Positions 1 through 6,569 of a stretch of 7,632 nt of DNA are shown here, piece by piece (within the stretch, counting starts at the first letter, position 1; the number at the start of each line of letters is the position of its first letter). The notes under the pieces were generated by a model. It was not told where the DNA came from. It saw only the letters and a program-made list of their open reading frames with translations, and ran no database searches. A program made the position numbers and the translations under genes. Source of the DNA: Desulfobacterales bacterium (GTDB lineage Bacteria > Desulfobacterota > Desulfobacteria > Desulfobacterales > SpSt-501); contig JALOOS010000155.1 of the NCBI GenBank assembly GCA_025454275.1, positions 1 through 7,632 on the forward strand, given 5' to 3'.

Positions 1-758
1 GGCTGGATCCACTTGGGCGGGGTGAGAAGATCGTAGAGGATCCCGTCCACGCGGTAGCGCACGGTGAAGCTGTTCTGGTAGGGCTCGAAGTGGATGTCGC
101 TCGCGCGGGCCTTGATCGACTGGGAGATGATGTGGTTGACGAGCTTGATGACCGGGGCGTCGCTCGTGTCGTCCAGGAGGTCGGCGGTCTCCTCGATCTC
201 GCTCAGGATGGAGCTGCCGTTCTCCTGCATGTCCTCGACGAGCTGCTGGGCCGAATCGCGCCGCAGATCGTACTGCAGGTTGATGGCCGAGAGGATGGTC
301 TCCCGGGTCGCGAGCACGAGCCGGTAGTCGGGGGCATCCAGCCGGCGGACCAGATCGTCCTGGGCCTGGAAATCGAGCGGGTCGCGCACGGCGATCACCC
401 AGCCGGCATCGCAGACCGGCTGCCCGGGATCGGCGCCGGTGGAGGCATTCAATCCGCAGTCGACCGCGCTGAGCGGCCGGCGGCAGTTGAGCGGCACCAT
501 GGTGTGCTTCTTCAGGAACTGGATGGGGATGCGGTCCAGCATCCCGGGATCGATGTCGTTCAGGGGCAGCTTGGGCCAGAAGGGGATGCCGTACTGGGCG
601 CTCAGGGCCTCGAGCAGCTGGGTCTCGGAGAGGGCCTTCTGCTGCAGGAGGATCTCGCCCAGGTTCCCCCCCTTTTCGGTCTTGAACTGCCGGGCGGCGG
701 AAACGGCCGCCGGATCGACGCCGAAACGGGTGGTGATGATGTCGGTCAGCTGATTCAT
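1..758 (-). CDS. gspE: Type II secretion assembly ATPase GspE, N-terminal part (3' end beyond window)
   Basis: GspE is the cytoplasmic hexameric ATPase that powers pseudopilus assembly and docks on GspL. Only the first 252 codons are visible, running off the left edge in frame. Residues 1-60 form the helical start of the GspE/MshEN domain (GNLGEILLQQKALSETQLLE, 31-50). Residues 64-160 hold its beta part, with the family-like stretch WVIAVRDPLDFQAQDDL (120-136). From residue 201 the N2E domain begins (APVIKLVNHII, then ASDIHFEPY at 219-227 and VRYRVDGILYD at 233-243), which is highly typical of GspE/PilB ATPases. The Walker A, Asp-box, Walker B and zinc-binding tetracysteine regions would lie beyond the window. 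The ATG at 758 follows the gspD stop by 14 bases, with GGTGG about 5 bases upstream as a weak ribosome site. An in-frame GTG at 767 would add three residues (MAV). Oddity: roughly 20-25 extra residues around 93-118, containing Cys101 and Cys116, with Cys92 just before. GspE is preferred over PilB because of the adjoining gspC and gspD. Confidence 0.95.
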   Translation of the reverse strand, partial: MNQLTDIITTRFGVDPAAVSAARQFKTEKGGNLGEILLQQKALSETQLLEALSAQYGIPFWPKLPLNDIDPGMLDRIPIQFLKKHTMVPLNCRRPLSAVDCGLNASTGADPGQPVCDAGWVIAVRDPLDFQAQDDLVRRLDAPDYRLVLATRETILSAINLQYDLRRDSAQQLVEDMQENGSSILSEIEETADLLDDTSDAPVIKLVNHIISQSIKARASDIHFEPYQNSFTVRYRVDGILYDLLTPPKWIQ

Positions 759-772
759 GACGGCCACCGGGC

Positions 773-2764
773 TCAATTCAGGTCCTCACGGTAGAGCTTG
801 ATGTCTCCGCCCTCGAACGGGGCCGGGGGGACGACGTCTTTCAGCTTTTTATCGGACAAGAGCTTGTCGGCCTCCTCGGGGCTCTTCACCACCCGTGGGG
901 TGATGAAGACATAGAGATTGGTCTTCTGGTTGGCGTTGCCCTGGGTCTTGAAGAGCCAGCCCAGGATCGGGATGTCTCCCAGGCCGGGCACCTTGGTTTC
1001 GTTTTCGTTGCGGTTGTCGTCGATCAACCCGCCGATGACCACGGTGTGGTTGTCCTTCACCAGGACGGTGGTGTCGATCGTGCGCTTCTGGGTCACGGGC
1101 CGCGTGGCCGCGGTGCCGGTGGTCGCGGTGGCGAGCCGGTCCAGGCTCGTCACCTCGAGCGAGAGCTTCATGCGCACGTTGCGCCCCTCCGACACATGGG
1201 GGGTGATCTTGAGGATCTTGCCGACATCCTTGTACTCGAAGGACTCGAAGGTGCCCCCGGACACGTCCGTGGTGGCGCGGGTCTGGAAGGGGCGGTTTTC
1301 GCCGACCGTGATGCGGGCCTCCTCGTTGTCGGTCGTCAGGATCTGGGGGGTTGAGAGGATCTTGAAGTTGTCGTCCCGCTTGACCGCATTGATGATGGCC
1401 GACACGTTGGAGAGGGTGAGCCCGCCGAAGGTGAAGGGCTCGGTGAGAACACCGAGGGCCAGGCCGCTGCCGAGGGCGGTGAGGGGGTTCAGCAGTCCGG
1501 GCGCGGTGCTGAACTTGCCGCCGTAGGCCACCCCCTGGTTGTTCACGTTGGTCTGGTCGAAGAGCTGCCACTGGACGCCGAGGTCGAAGCTCTTGGTCGC
1601 GTTCACCTCCATGATCAGCGATTCGATGTAGACCATGGAGCGGGGGATGTCGAGCTTCTTGATCACCCCTTCCACGACCTCGTAGTCCTCCTTGTCGGCC
1701 ATGATGATCAGGCTGTTGGTGGCCTTGTCGGCGTTGATCTGGACCTTGCCCATGACGACGGCGGTCGGCCCCCGGGTGGTCGTCGTCGCGGCCGCGCCCC
1801 CGGCGCCGCCGACGGAACCCGCTCCGGCCTGCTGCGAGGGGATCTCCTGGAGCACCTTGGCCAGGTCCTCGGCGTTGGCGTGCTCGCAGGTGTAGACGTG
1901 GATCTTGCCCTTCCCGCGCGGGGTCTCCTTGTCGATCATGGCGATCAGCTGCTTGATGCGCAGGGTGTCCACCTCGCTCGCCAGCATCACGACCGTGCTC
2001 GTGCGCTCGTCGGCCACGATGACCGGGGGCCGTTCCACCGTGGCCTGCTGGGGGCGTGGGGCGGTGGTCTTGAAGAGGTTGCTCAACAACGTGACGAGCT
2101 TCGCGGCGTCGGCGTGTTGGAGGGGGATGACCGAGATCTGCTGCCCGGTCCCGGGCTGGTCGATCTGCTTGAGGATCTTCATCAGCCGCTGGATGTTCGA
2201 CTGCACATCGGTGATGATGAGGGTGTTGGCCGGCGCGTAGCCCAAGATGACGCTGGCCTTGGAGACGAGCGGGGTGAAGAGCCGCTTGATCTCCTCGGGG
2301 TCGGCGTATTTGAGGGGGATGAGCTGGGTGACGACCCGGTCTTCGGGGTGGGCCTTTTCCATTTCGAGCAGGGTCTGGATGTTCATGGAGCGGGCCGCCG
2401 GGGAGGGGACGATCTTGACCACGTCCCCGGCCTTGACCGCGGAGAACCCGTAGACATCGAGCACGGACTCGAAGACCCGGTAGGCTTCATCCAGCGAGAT
2501 CCGCGCCGGGGAGATGATGGTGACCTTGCCCTTGACGGCGTTGTCGACCACGAAATTGGTGCCCGTAAGCTCGCTCATGAACTTGATGAAGAGGCCGATG
2601 TCGACGTTGTTGAAGTCGATCGAGACGAACTGCTCGCCAGGCTTCTCCGGGGTTCCTCCGCCCCCGGTTTGGGCAAAAGAGGCGCCGCACAACCCCAGCA
2701 GGAGGCCGAGGATGAGGGCGATCCACAGGCCCGTCGTGCGGCCGATCGAATCTCTGACTATCAT
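773..2764 (-). CDS. gspD: Type II secretion outer-membrane secretin GspD
   Basis: GspD forms the multimeric outer-membrane channel of the T2SS. The 663-residue product matches the usual family length. A Sec signal peptide spans 1-31 (Arg4/Arg9, hydrophobic core 13-27, likely cut at ASFA|QT). Cys26 is preceded by Leu, so a lipobox is unlikely. N0 covers about 45-120 (VSIDFNNVDIGLFIKFMSEL). The N-repeat domains are N1 (144-202), N2 (208-280) and N3 (285-374); N3 carries a Gly/Ala/Thr-rich loop at 312-333. The secretin barrel domain runs from about 375 to 627, with ILSTPQILTTDN (469-480), VGENRPF (487-493) and the signature VPGLGDIPILGWLF (592-605). After ITPRVV (621-626) only a 37-residue tail remains, ending in REDLN, so a long pilotin-binding S-domain is not obvious. 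An arginine (496) sits where the central-gate glycine is expected. The start is supported by AGGAG 5 bases upstream. The gene begins 29 bases after gspC, whose product binds N0 in known systems. Confidence 0.98.
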   Translation of the reverse strand: MIVRDSIGRTTGLWIALILGLLLGLCGASFAQTGGGGTPEKPGEQFVSIDFNNVDIGLFIKFMSELTGTNFVVDNAVKGKVTIISPARISLDEAYRVFESVLDVYGFSAVKAGDVVKIVPSPAARSMNIQTLLEMEKAHPEDRVVTQLIPLKYADPEEIKRLFTPLVSKASVILGYAPANTLIITDVQSNIQRLMKILKQIDQPGTGQQISVIPLQHADAAKLVTLLSNLFKTTAPRPQQATVERPPVIVADERTSTVVMLASEVDTLRIKQLIAMIDKETPRGKGKIHVYTCEHANAEDLAKVLQEIPSQQAGAGSVGGAGGAAATTTTRGPTAVVMGKVQINADKATNSLIIMADKEDYEVVEGVIKKLDIPRSMVYIESLIMEVNATKSFDLGVQWQLFDQTNVNNQGVAYGGKFSTAPGLLNPLTALGSGLALGVLTEPFTFGGLTLSNVSAIINAVKRDDNFKILSTPQILTTDNEEARITVGENRPFQTRATTDVSGGTFESFEYKDVGKILKITPHVSEGRNVRMKLSLEVTSLDRLATATTGTAATRPVTQKRTIDTTVLVKDNHTVVIGGLIDDNRNENETKVPGLGDIPILGWLFKTQGNANQKTNLYVFITPRVVKSPEEADKLLSDKKLKDVVPPAPFEGGDIKLYREDLN

Positions 2765-2769
2765 GGTGG

Positions 2770-2774
2770 CTCCT
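2770..2774 (-). promoter_or_regulatory. Ribosome binding site of gspD
   Basis: AGGAG on the minus strand, 5 bases before the ATG at 2764. It is the cleanest Shine-Dalgarno match here and fixes the gspD start, which also opens a normal signal peptide. Confidence 0.85.
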
Positions 2775-2793
2775 GTGTGCGGCGCGGCCGCGG

Positions 2794-3609
2794 CTATTCG
2801 ATCTTGTACTCGAGGGTCTCCTCGCGCCCCCGGCGCTTGATGTTGACCTGGATCGGGCCGTCCAGGGAATCCCCGTTGCGCAGCCGCAGCCGGCGGAAAA
2901 TGGCGTTCGGCTTGATTCCGGTGATGGAAATCCCCGCGGGCCGGCCGTCTTCGATGTGCGGCCGGAAGGTGGCCTGGTTCAGGATGTCGCCGATGTTTTC
3001 AATGGCCTGGGCGATCTGGTCCTCCTGCACCGTCACGGGTTGGGGGGGCTCCTCGCCGCCCGGCCGCGGCAGGGGAGCGGCCTCCGCCACGGCGGGCCCC
3101 GGCGCCGATGTGCGCGTGACCCCCGGCTCTTCCATGACGAGGACCTCGTCCCGGCCGTTCACGGTCAGGACCACCCGGTGGCGCAGCACCATCTTGACGA
3201 GCGCATTCTGAATCGGGTCTCCGGGGCGCAGGAGTTGCTGCTCGCGGCTCTTCTGGTCTTCAACCACCGCGAATGCCTGGCCGTCCGGGCCGGTGACCGT
3301 GCCCCAGAGCTTGAGCTTCAGGGCGGTCTGTTTGAGCTTGTCCACGTCGAGCGCCGCCGGATCGCTCTTGGGGGCGTCGGCCAGCGCCTGCTTGCCGCTG
3401 TTGAACAAATTCCGATCGACGATGCCCCGGATGTCGGCCAGGCGCTCGACCGGGGCCGGGCCGGCGGCCGCCGCCCGGGGCCCGGCGGCGGGAGGGGGCG
3501 GGCCGATTTCAAGTCCCGCCGTCACAACGGCATAGAAGATGGCCACGCCGAAGTAGATGCCGACCGAGGCCAGCAGCAGATTGACCATCAGCAGGATGCG
3601 GTTCGCCAT
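2794..3609 (-). CDS. gspC: Type II secretion inner-membrane connector GspC, shortened PDZ domain
   Basis: GspC is a bitopic inner-membrane protein whose periplasmic HR domain contacts GspD N0, linking platform and channel; its C-terminal PDZ domain is implicated in substrate handling. The 271-residue product has a transmembrane segment at about 6-31, a Pro/Ala-rich linker (36-53), the conserved lead-in IRGIVDRNLFN (60-70), an HR domain at about 96-160 (LKLWGTVTG, AVVEDQKSREQQLLRPGD), a second Pro-rich linker (168-191), and a C-terminal region starting near 192 that resembles the GspC PDZ domain (FRPHIEDGRPAGISITGI, 215-232; IFRRLRLRNGD, 237-247). After NGD the usual continuation (hydrophobic strand, NG turn, long helix) is missing. 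The chain passes straight to SLDGPIQVNIKRRGREETLE, which resembles the last strands. About 20-25 residues therefore seem to be lost in frame. ATG 3609 is preceded by AGGA 4 bases upstream. It follows gspN by 68 bases and precedes gspD by 29. Identification is firm from architecture plus neighbours. Confidence 0.93.
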   Translation of the reverse strand: MANRILLMVNLLLASVGIYFGVAIFYAVVTAGLEIGPPPPAAGPRAAAAGPAPVERLADIRGIVDRNLFNSGKQALADAPKSDPAALDVDKLKQTALKLKLWGTVTGPDGQAFAVVEDQKSREQQLLRPGDPIQNALVKMVLRHRVVLTVNGRDEVLVMEEPGVTRTSAPGPAVAEAAPLPRPGGEEPPQPVTVQEDQIAQAIENIGDILNQATFRPHIEDGRPAGISITGIKPNAIFRRLRLRNGDSLDGPIQVNIKRRGREETLEYKIE

Positions 3610-3677
3610 AATTTCCTACCATATCCGAATGCGCCGGCGCCGGCAAACACCCACCTCCCGGCGATTTCCGCGCGGTG
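3610..3677 (-). other. gspN-gspC intergenic gap with a GC palindrome
   Basis: This 68-base gap is the longest non-coding stretch in the window. It holds the gspC ribosome site (AGGA, 3614-3617) and a perfect 12-base palindrome, GCCGGCGCCGGC, at 3633-3644. The palindrome could fold only as a 4-bp stem with a 4-base loop and has no T-run after it, so it does not look like an intrinsic terminator. No convincing sigma-70 or sigma-54 promoter elements are seen, but this is the most plausible place for an internal promoter or RNA processing site. Confidence 0.5.
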
Positions 3678-4523
3678 CTAGTTCAACGAGACGGCGGGCG
3701 CCTCCAGGGATCCGGTGATTTTAAACGGGATCGCGGCCCGCCGCCGCATCAGGGCCGCCGGCAGGCTTCCCTCGATCCTGGCCATGAAGGCATGATGGGG
3801 GCTGATGCGCCCGGTGAGGTTCAGGGCCCCCGCCCCGGCCGAACTCCCCAGGGCGATCGTCCCCGAGACCTCCGCATCCACCTCGTTGCCCCGCAGCCGG
3901 CCGTTTCGCAAAAGCAGCGTGCGCTCCTGGAGGCCGACCTCGGCATCGACGCTCCTGAAGCCGAAGCTCTTCTGGTCGAAGAGCGGGCGGGCCAGGTCGA
4001 CCTGGGCGTCGGCCACGCGGATCCTGCCGCTCAAGGACCCCTGCCCGCTGAACGTCAGGGTGCCCTCCAGCCGGCCGGAGAGACGGCTGCCGTAGACCTC
4101 CTGCAGGGCGGGCAGGCGTTCCAGGAGCACTCCGCTCCACTGCGCCTGCATGGCGACGAGGGGCTGCTCCCCGCGGCCCTGCACCTCCGCCGTGCCGCTG
4201 ATCTCGCCCGCGGCAGCCGACCCCTCGAAGCGGTAGCGGGTGATCTCCCGCACCAGGGTGAGCCACTCGGGGGCGATCCGCAGCCGCTCCATCTGCAAAA
4301 GGTCGACCCCCGTGCGGGCAATGCGCACTCCCTTGAGCTCGAGTCCCGGCGGCAGGGCCGGTCGGATATCGTTGACCGCCACGGAGAGACCCGGCACGCC
4401 GGCGGCCAGCCGGTGGGCCACGTGCGCCCGCAGCGCCTCGGAGGGGAACCCGAGGTAAAGGCACACCGCCAAAACAGCCGCAAGGTAGGCTGCGATCCAG
4501 GTTCGTCGTGCGGCGGCGCTCAT
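3678..4523 (-). CDS. gspN: Type II secretion accessory protein GspN (AsmA-like)
   Basis: GspN is an inner-membrane-anchored periplasmic protein found in some T2SS operons; its exact role is unsettled. The 281-residue product has a short basic N-terminus (ARR, 5-7), one membrane segment at about 8-26 and a beta-rich periplasmic body. Features shared with the GspN/AsmA-like fold are LPPGLELKGVRI (57-68), the repeated 'SG.(L/I).GT' strand pattern (LSGRLEGTLTFSG, 148-160; VSGTIALG, 219-226) and the closing IPFKITGSLEAPAVSLN (265-281), a typical AsmA/GspN ending. The ATG at 4523 lies 10 bases after the gspM stop, with GGAG directly behind that TGA, which suggests translational coupling. Its place between gspM and gspC matches deltaproteobacterial T2SS operons as I recall them. 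The sequence family is weakly conserved, so the call depends on context as well as on these motifs. Confidence 0.85.
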   Translation of the reverse strand: MSAAARRTWIAAYLAAVLAVCLYLGFPSEALRAHVAHRLAAGVPGLSVAVNDIRPALPPGLELKGVRIARTGVDLLQMERLRIAPEWLTLVREITRYRFEGSAAAGEISGTAEVQGRGEQPLVAMQAQWSGVLLERLPALQEVYGSRLSGRLEGTLTFSGQGSLSGRIRVADAQVDLARPLFDQKSFGFRSVDAEVGLQERTLLLRNGRLRGNEVDAEVSGTIALGSSAGAGALNLTGRISPHHAFMARIEGSLPAALMRRRAAIPFKITGSLEAPAVSLN

Positions 4524-4529
4524 CGGAAG

Positions 4530-4533
4530 CTCC
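4530..4533 (-). promoter_or_regulatory. Ribosome binding site of gspN abutting the gspM stop
   Basis: GGAG follows the gspM TGA immediately and sits 6 bases before the gspN ATG (TGAGGAGCTTCCGATG on the minus strand). Ribosomes ending gspM would release on the gspN initiation site, which favours coupled synthesis. Confidence 0.75.
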
Positions 4534-5097
4534 TCAGGTCTCCAGCGTGTCGACCTGCAAAATGGCGTCGAGCAGGCCCTCCTTCTGGTCCCGGCGGGTG
4601 ATGGAGAGCTTGGTCACCGAGGCCATGTTGCGCGAGGATTCCACCCCGTGAATGTAGCTTGCCAGTTGCTCGAGCGTGACCCCCTCGAGTTTCATCTCGA
4701 CGCGTGAGAGGGTGAAGGGGCTGTTTTTCTGCTCGATTTTCGTCGGCCGCATGTAGCTCACCCGCTCTTTGACGCGGTTCTGTCCGGCCAGCTGGTCCAG
4801 GAACGAGAAGAGGGTGAAGCCCTTCTCCCGCTGCCGGAAACGGCCCTCCGCCGCCTGGGAACGGGATCGGATCTCCTCCGCTTCGGATTGGAGCTGATGC
4901 ATGTGGGCGAGGATCGCGGCCTTGGCCTGGACGCTGCGGCGCAGCTGGGCCCGGTGTTCGAAGATCGGGACGATCAGCAGCTGAATCAGGCCGAAGAGGA
5001 CCAGCGCCCCGCCGCCGGCCGCCACGATGATCTTTTCGCGGCGGCTGAGCTTGTTGAGGTTGATATGCTTCCAAACGGAGTCGAGGCTCAGTTTCAT
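4534..5097 (-). CDS. gspM: Type II secretion inner-membrane protein GspM (PilO-like)
   Basis: GspM is a bitopic inner-membrane protein that pairs with GspL in the assembly platform. The 187-residue product is of normal size. It has a cytoplasmic stub (1-20, ending LSRRE), a transmembrane helix at about 23-45 (IIVAAGGGALVLFGLIQLL), a charged, heptad-like helical region at 47-90 that probably forms a coiled coil, and a C-terminal ferredoxin-like domain at about 93-187 (TLFSFLDQLAGQ, 95-106; VEMKLEGVTLEQLASYIHGV, 133-152; VTKLSITRRD, 161-170). This matches the PilO/GspM plan. The start at 5097 has AGAGGA upstream and lies 21 bases after the gspL stop. GspM sequences diverge strongly, so the name rests on architecture plus its position directly after gspL. 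Confidence 0.9.
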   Translation of the reverse strand: MKLSLDSVWKHINLNKLSRREKIIVAAGGGALVLFGLIQLLIVPIFEHRAQLRRSVQAKAAILAHMHQLQSEAEEIRSRSQAAEGRFRQREKGFTLFSFLDQLAGQNRVKERVSYMRPTKIEQKNSPFTLSRVEMKLEGVTLEQLASYIHGVESSRNMASVTKLSITRRDQKEGLLDAILQVDTLET

Positions 5098-5118
5098 GGC
5101 GGCATCCTCTGCCGAGAA

Positions 5119-6567
5119 TTAGAGATCCACCTTGAGTTGGAAATTGACTTCCTTGCCCGTGCGATCGGTGTTGGCGGAGCTGATGGTGACCTTCTTGAAC
5201 CCCGGCACCCGCTCGAGATGCCCCTTGATCTCGTCCACTGCGTTGAAACCGCCCGTAGTGCCTGAGATCAGGATCGTTTCGGGGCCGGCCACCATGCGCT
5301 CGAACACCACGGCGATCTCATCGGGGATGGCCTCGCTGATGCGTTTGAGGACCTCGATGCTGTGGAAGTTGACCCCGCCGTCGCCCCCGGCCGCGGCGCT
5401 TTTCCGAAGCTCCTGCAGGTTTGCCTGCATCTGGCGATAGGGGTCGACGATGCTCTTTGCCTCCGGGAAGGTGGCCTTGAACACGGCGGCGATCTGCCGG
5501 TCCAGGCCGGCCGCCTGGCGCTTGAGCACAAACGCCTGCGTGAGAACGCTCGCGAGCATGAGGACCAGCACGGCCGCCGCCAGCGCCCCGGTGCGCACCA
5601 GGCTCTCCCGGTAGCGCGCAATCAGCTTGCGGCCGGGAAACCCGCTGCGGTGAAAATTGAGGCTCTCCAGCCCCTCGATCTCCCCCATCGCGAGGGCCAG
5701 CGCCCCGTTCATCCGTGCGGGGTCCCACTCCTCCTCGCCTTCGGGAAGGGCGAGGTTCAGCATGGGGTGCAGATCGACCGGCTGCACCTCGACCGGCAGC
5801 GATCGCACCCGGCGCTCGAGTTCCATCCCGGCGGCCCCGTCCCCGGTCAGAAAGAGCCGGGCGGACGGCTCCGGCAGATCCCCATGCTCCTGGATGGCGC
5901 CGAGCATCGTGCGCACATGGGTGGCGAGGACCTGCCCGCGCGCGTCCGGCGCGGCCGGCAGGGCGAAGCAGCGCAGGAGGCGGATCCGCTCGCCCGTCAG
6001 CACGGCGATTGCGCCGAAGCCCTCGCCGATGTCGGCGCACAGCGTGACCTCCTCCGGCCCCTGGCGCCGGCCGATGGCGGCGGCGAAAGGCAGGCCGCTG
6101 ATGGTGACGCGTTCCGGGTCGATCCCTGTCTGCGCCAGGGCCTCGAGGAAGGGGGTCAGCCGTTCGCGTTCCACGGCGGCGGCCACCACCTCCGATTGGG
6201 GGGCGTCCCCGGAGCGGCTGTCGGCCACTGCAAAGTCGATCAGCTGTTCCGCGCCCGCCGGCGGGAGGTGGCTCTCCAGCTCCATCGGCAGGACCATCCG
6301 GATCTTCTGGGTGTTGGTGAAGGGAAGCTGGAGGTTGCGGCAGGAGAAGAGGGCGGCCGGCACGCAGACGGCGCAGTCGGTGTCGGTGCCGATCATATCG
6401 GCGCGGACAATCTCGAGCGCCGCCGCCAGGCCGCCGCCTTCGGCTTCGCCGGATGCGATCGGAACAACCCGCCAGTCGAGGATGCGGCTTTCCCTCAAGC
6501 TGCTCTTGACCAGGACCGCGCACACGCGGTGGGATCGAATATCCAGTCCGAGGACCTTGCGGCTCAT
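5119..6567 (-). CDS. gspL: Type II secretion assembly platform protein GspL (PilM-PilN-like)
   Basis: GspL recruits the GspE ATPase to the inner membrane and contacts GspM. The 482-residue product opens with an actin-like cytoplasmic domain of the PilM/GspL type: KVLGLDI (4-10), CVPAALFSCRNLQLPFTNTQ (68-87), IRMVLPMELESHLP (89-102) and the second phosphate-loop-like stretch LCADIGEGFGAIAVL (176-190). A membrane helix lies at about 327-347. A short helical linker follows, then a periplasmic ferredoxin-like domain (about 400-482; ILISGTTGGFNAVDEIKGHL, 432-451) resembling PilN. The ATG at 6567 is chosen because it starts 2 bases after the gspK stop, matches the conserved family start MSRKVLGLDI, and has GGTGA 7 or so bases upstream. 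An ATG at 6606 would add 13 residues (MDLPYPRLAGELT) that overlap gspK and look unrelated. Residues 28-34, RILDWRV, recur exactly at the GspK C-terminus. Confidence 0.94.
   Translation of the reverse strand: MSRKVLGLDIRSHRVCAVLVKSSLRESRILDWRVVPIASGEAEGGGLAAALEIVRADMIGTDTDCAVCVPAALFSCRNLQLPFTNTQKIRMVLPMELESHLPPAGAEQLIDFAVADSRSGDAPQSEVVAAAVERERLTPFLEALAQTGIDPERVTISGLPFAAAIGRRQGPEEVTLCADIGEGFGAIAVLTGERIRLLRCFALPAAPDARGQVLATHVRTMLGAIQEHGDLPEPSARLFLTGDGAAGMELERRVRSLPVEVQPVDLHPMLNLALPEGEEEWDPARMNGALALAMGEIEGLESLNFHRSGFPGRKLIARYRESLVRTGALAAAVLVLMLASVLTQAFVLKRQAAGLDRQIAAVFKATFPEAKSIVDPYRQMQANLQELRKSAAAGGDGGVNFHSIEVLKRISEAIPDEIAVVFERMVAGPETILISGTTGGFNAVDEIKGHLERVPGFKKVTISSANTDRTGKEVNFQLKVDL
6467..6483. 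repeat. 17-base direct repeat, copy in gspL
   Basis: ACCCGCCAGTCGAGGAT on the plus strand, identical to 6577-6593. The match extends to 20 of 21 bases (6467-6487 against 6577-6597). In this copy it encodes RILDWRV at GspL residues 28-34, read on the minus strand. Confidence 0.9.
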
Positions 6568-6569
6568 CG

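Noticed and set aside
90..794. Open reading frame of 234 codons on the plus strand, opposite gspE
   Set aside because: Shadow of gspE: the minus strand encodes unmistakable GspE motifs through the same bases.
2684..2690. Cys26 of GspD considered as a lipoprotein attachment site
   Set aside because: The residue before it is Leu rather than Gly, Ala or Ser, and a normal signal peptidase I site (ASFA|QT) follows at residue 31.
1880..3211. Open reading frame of 443 codons on the plus strand, opposite gspD and gspC
   Set aside because: It crosses the gspC-gspD boundary on the opposite strand, has no good ribosome site, and reads as low-information GC-rich protein. The minus-strand genes explain the openness.
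3633..3644. Palindrome considered as a transcription terminator between gspN and gspC
   Set aside because: The foldable stem is only 4 bp and no T-run follows on the minus strand, so it lacks both parts of an intrinsic terminator.
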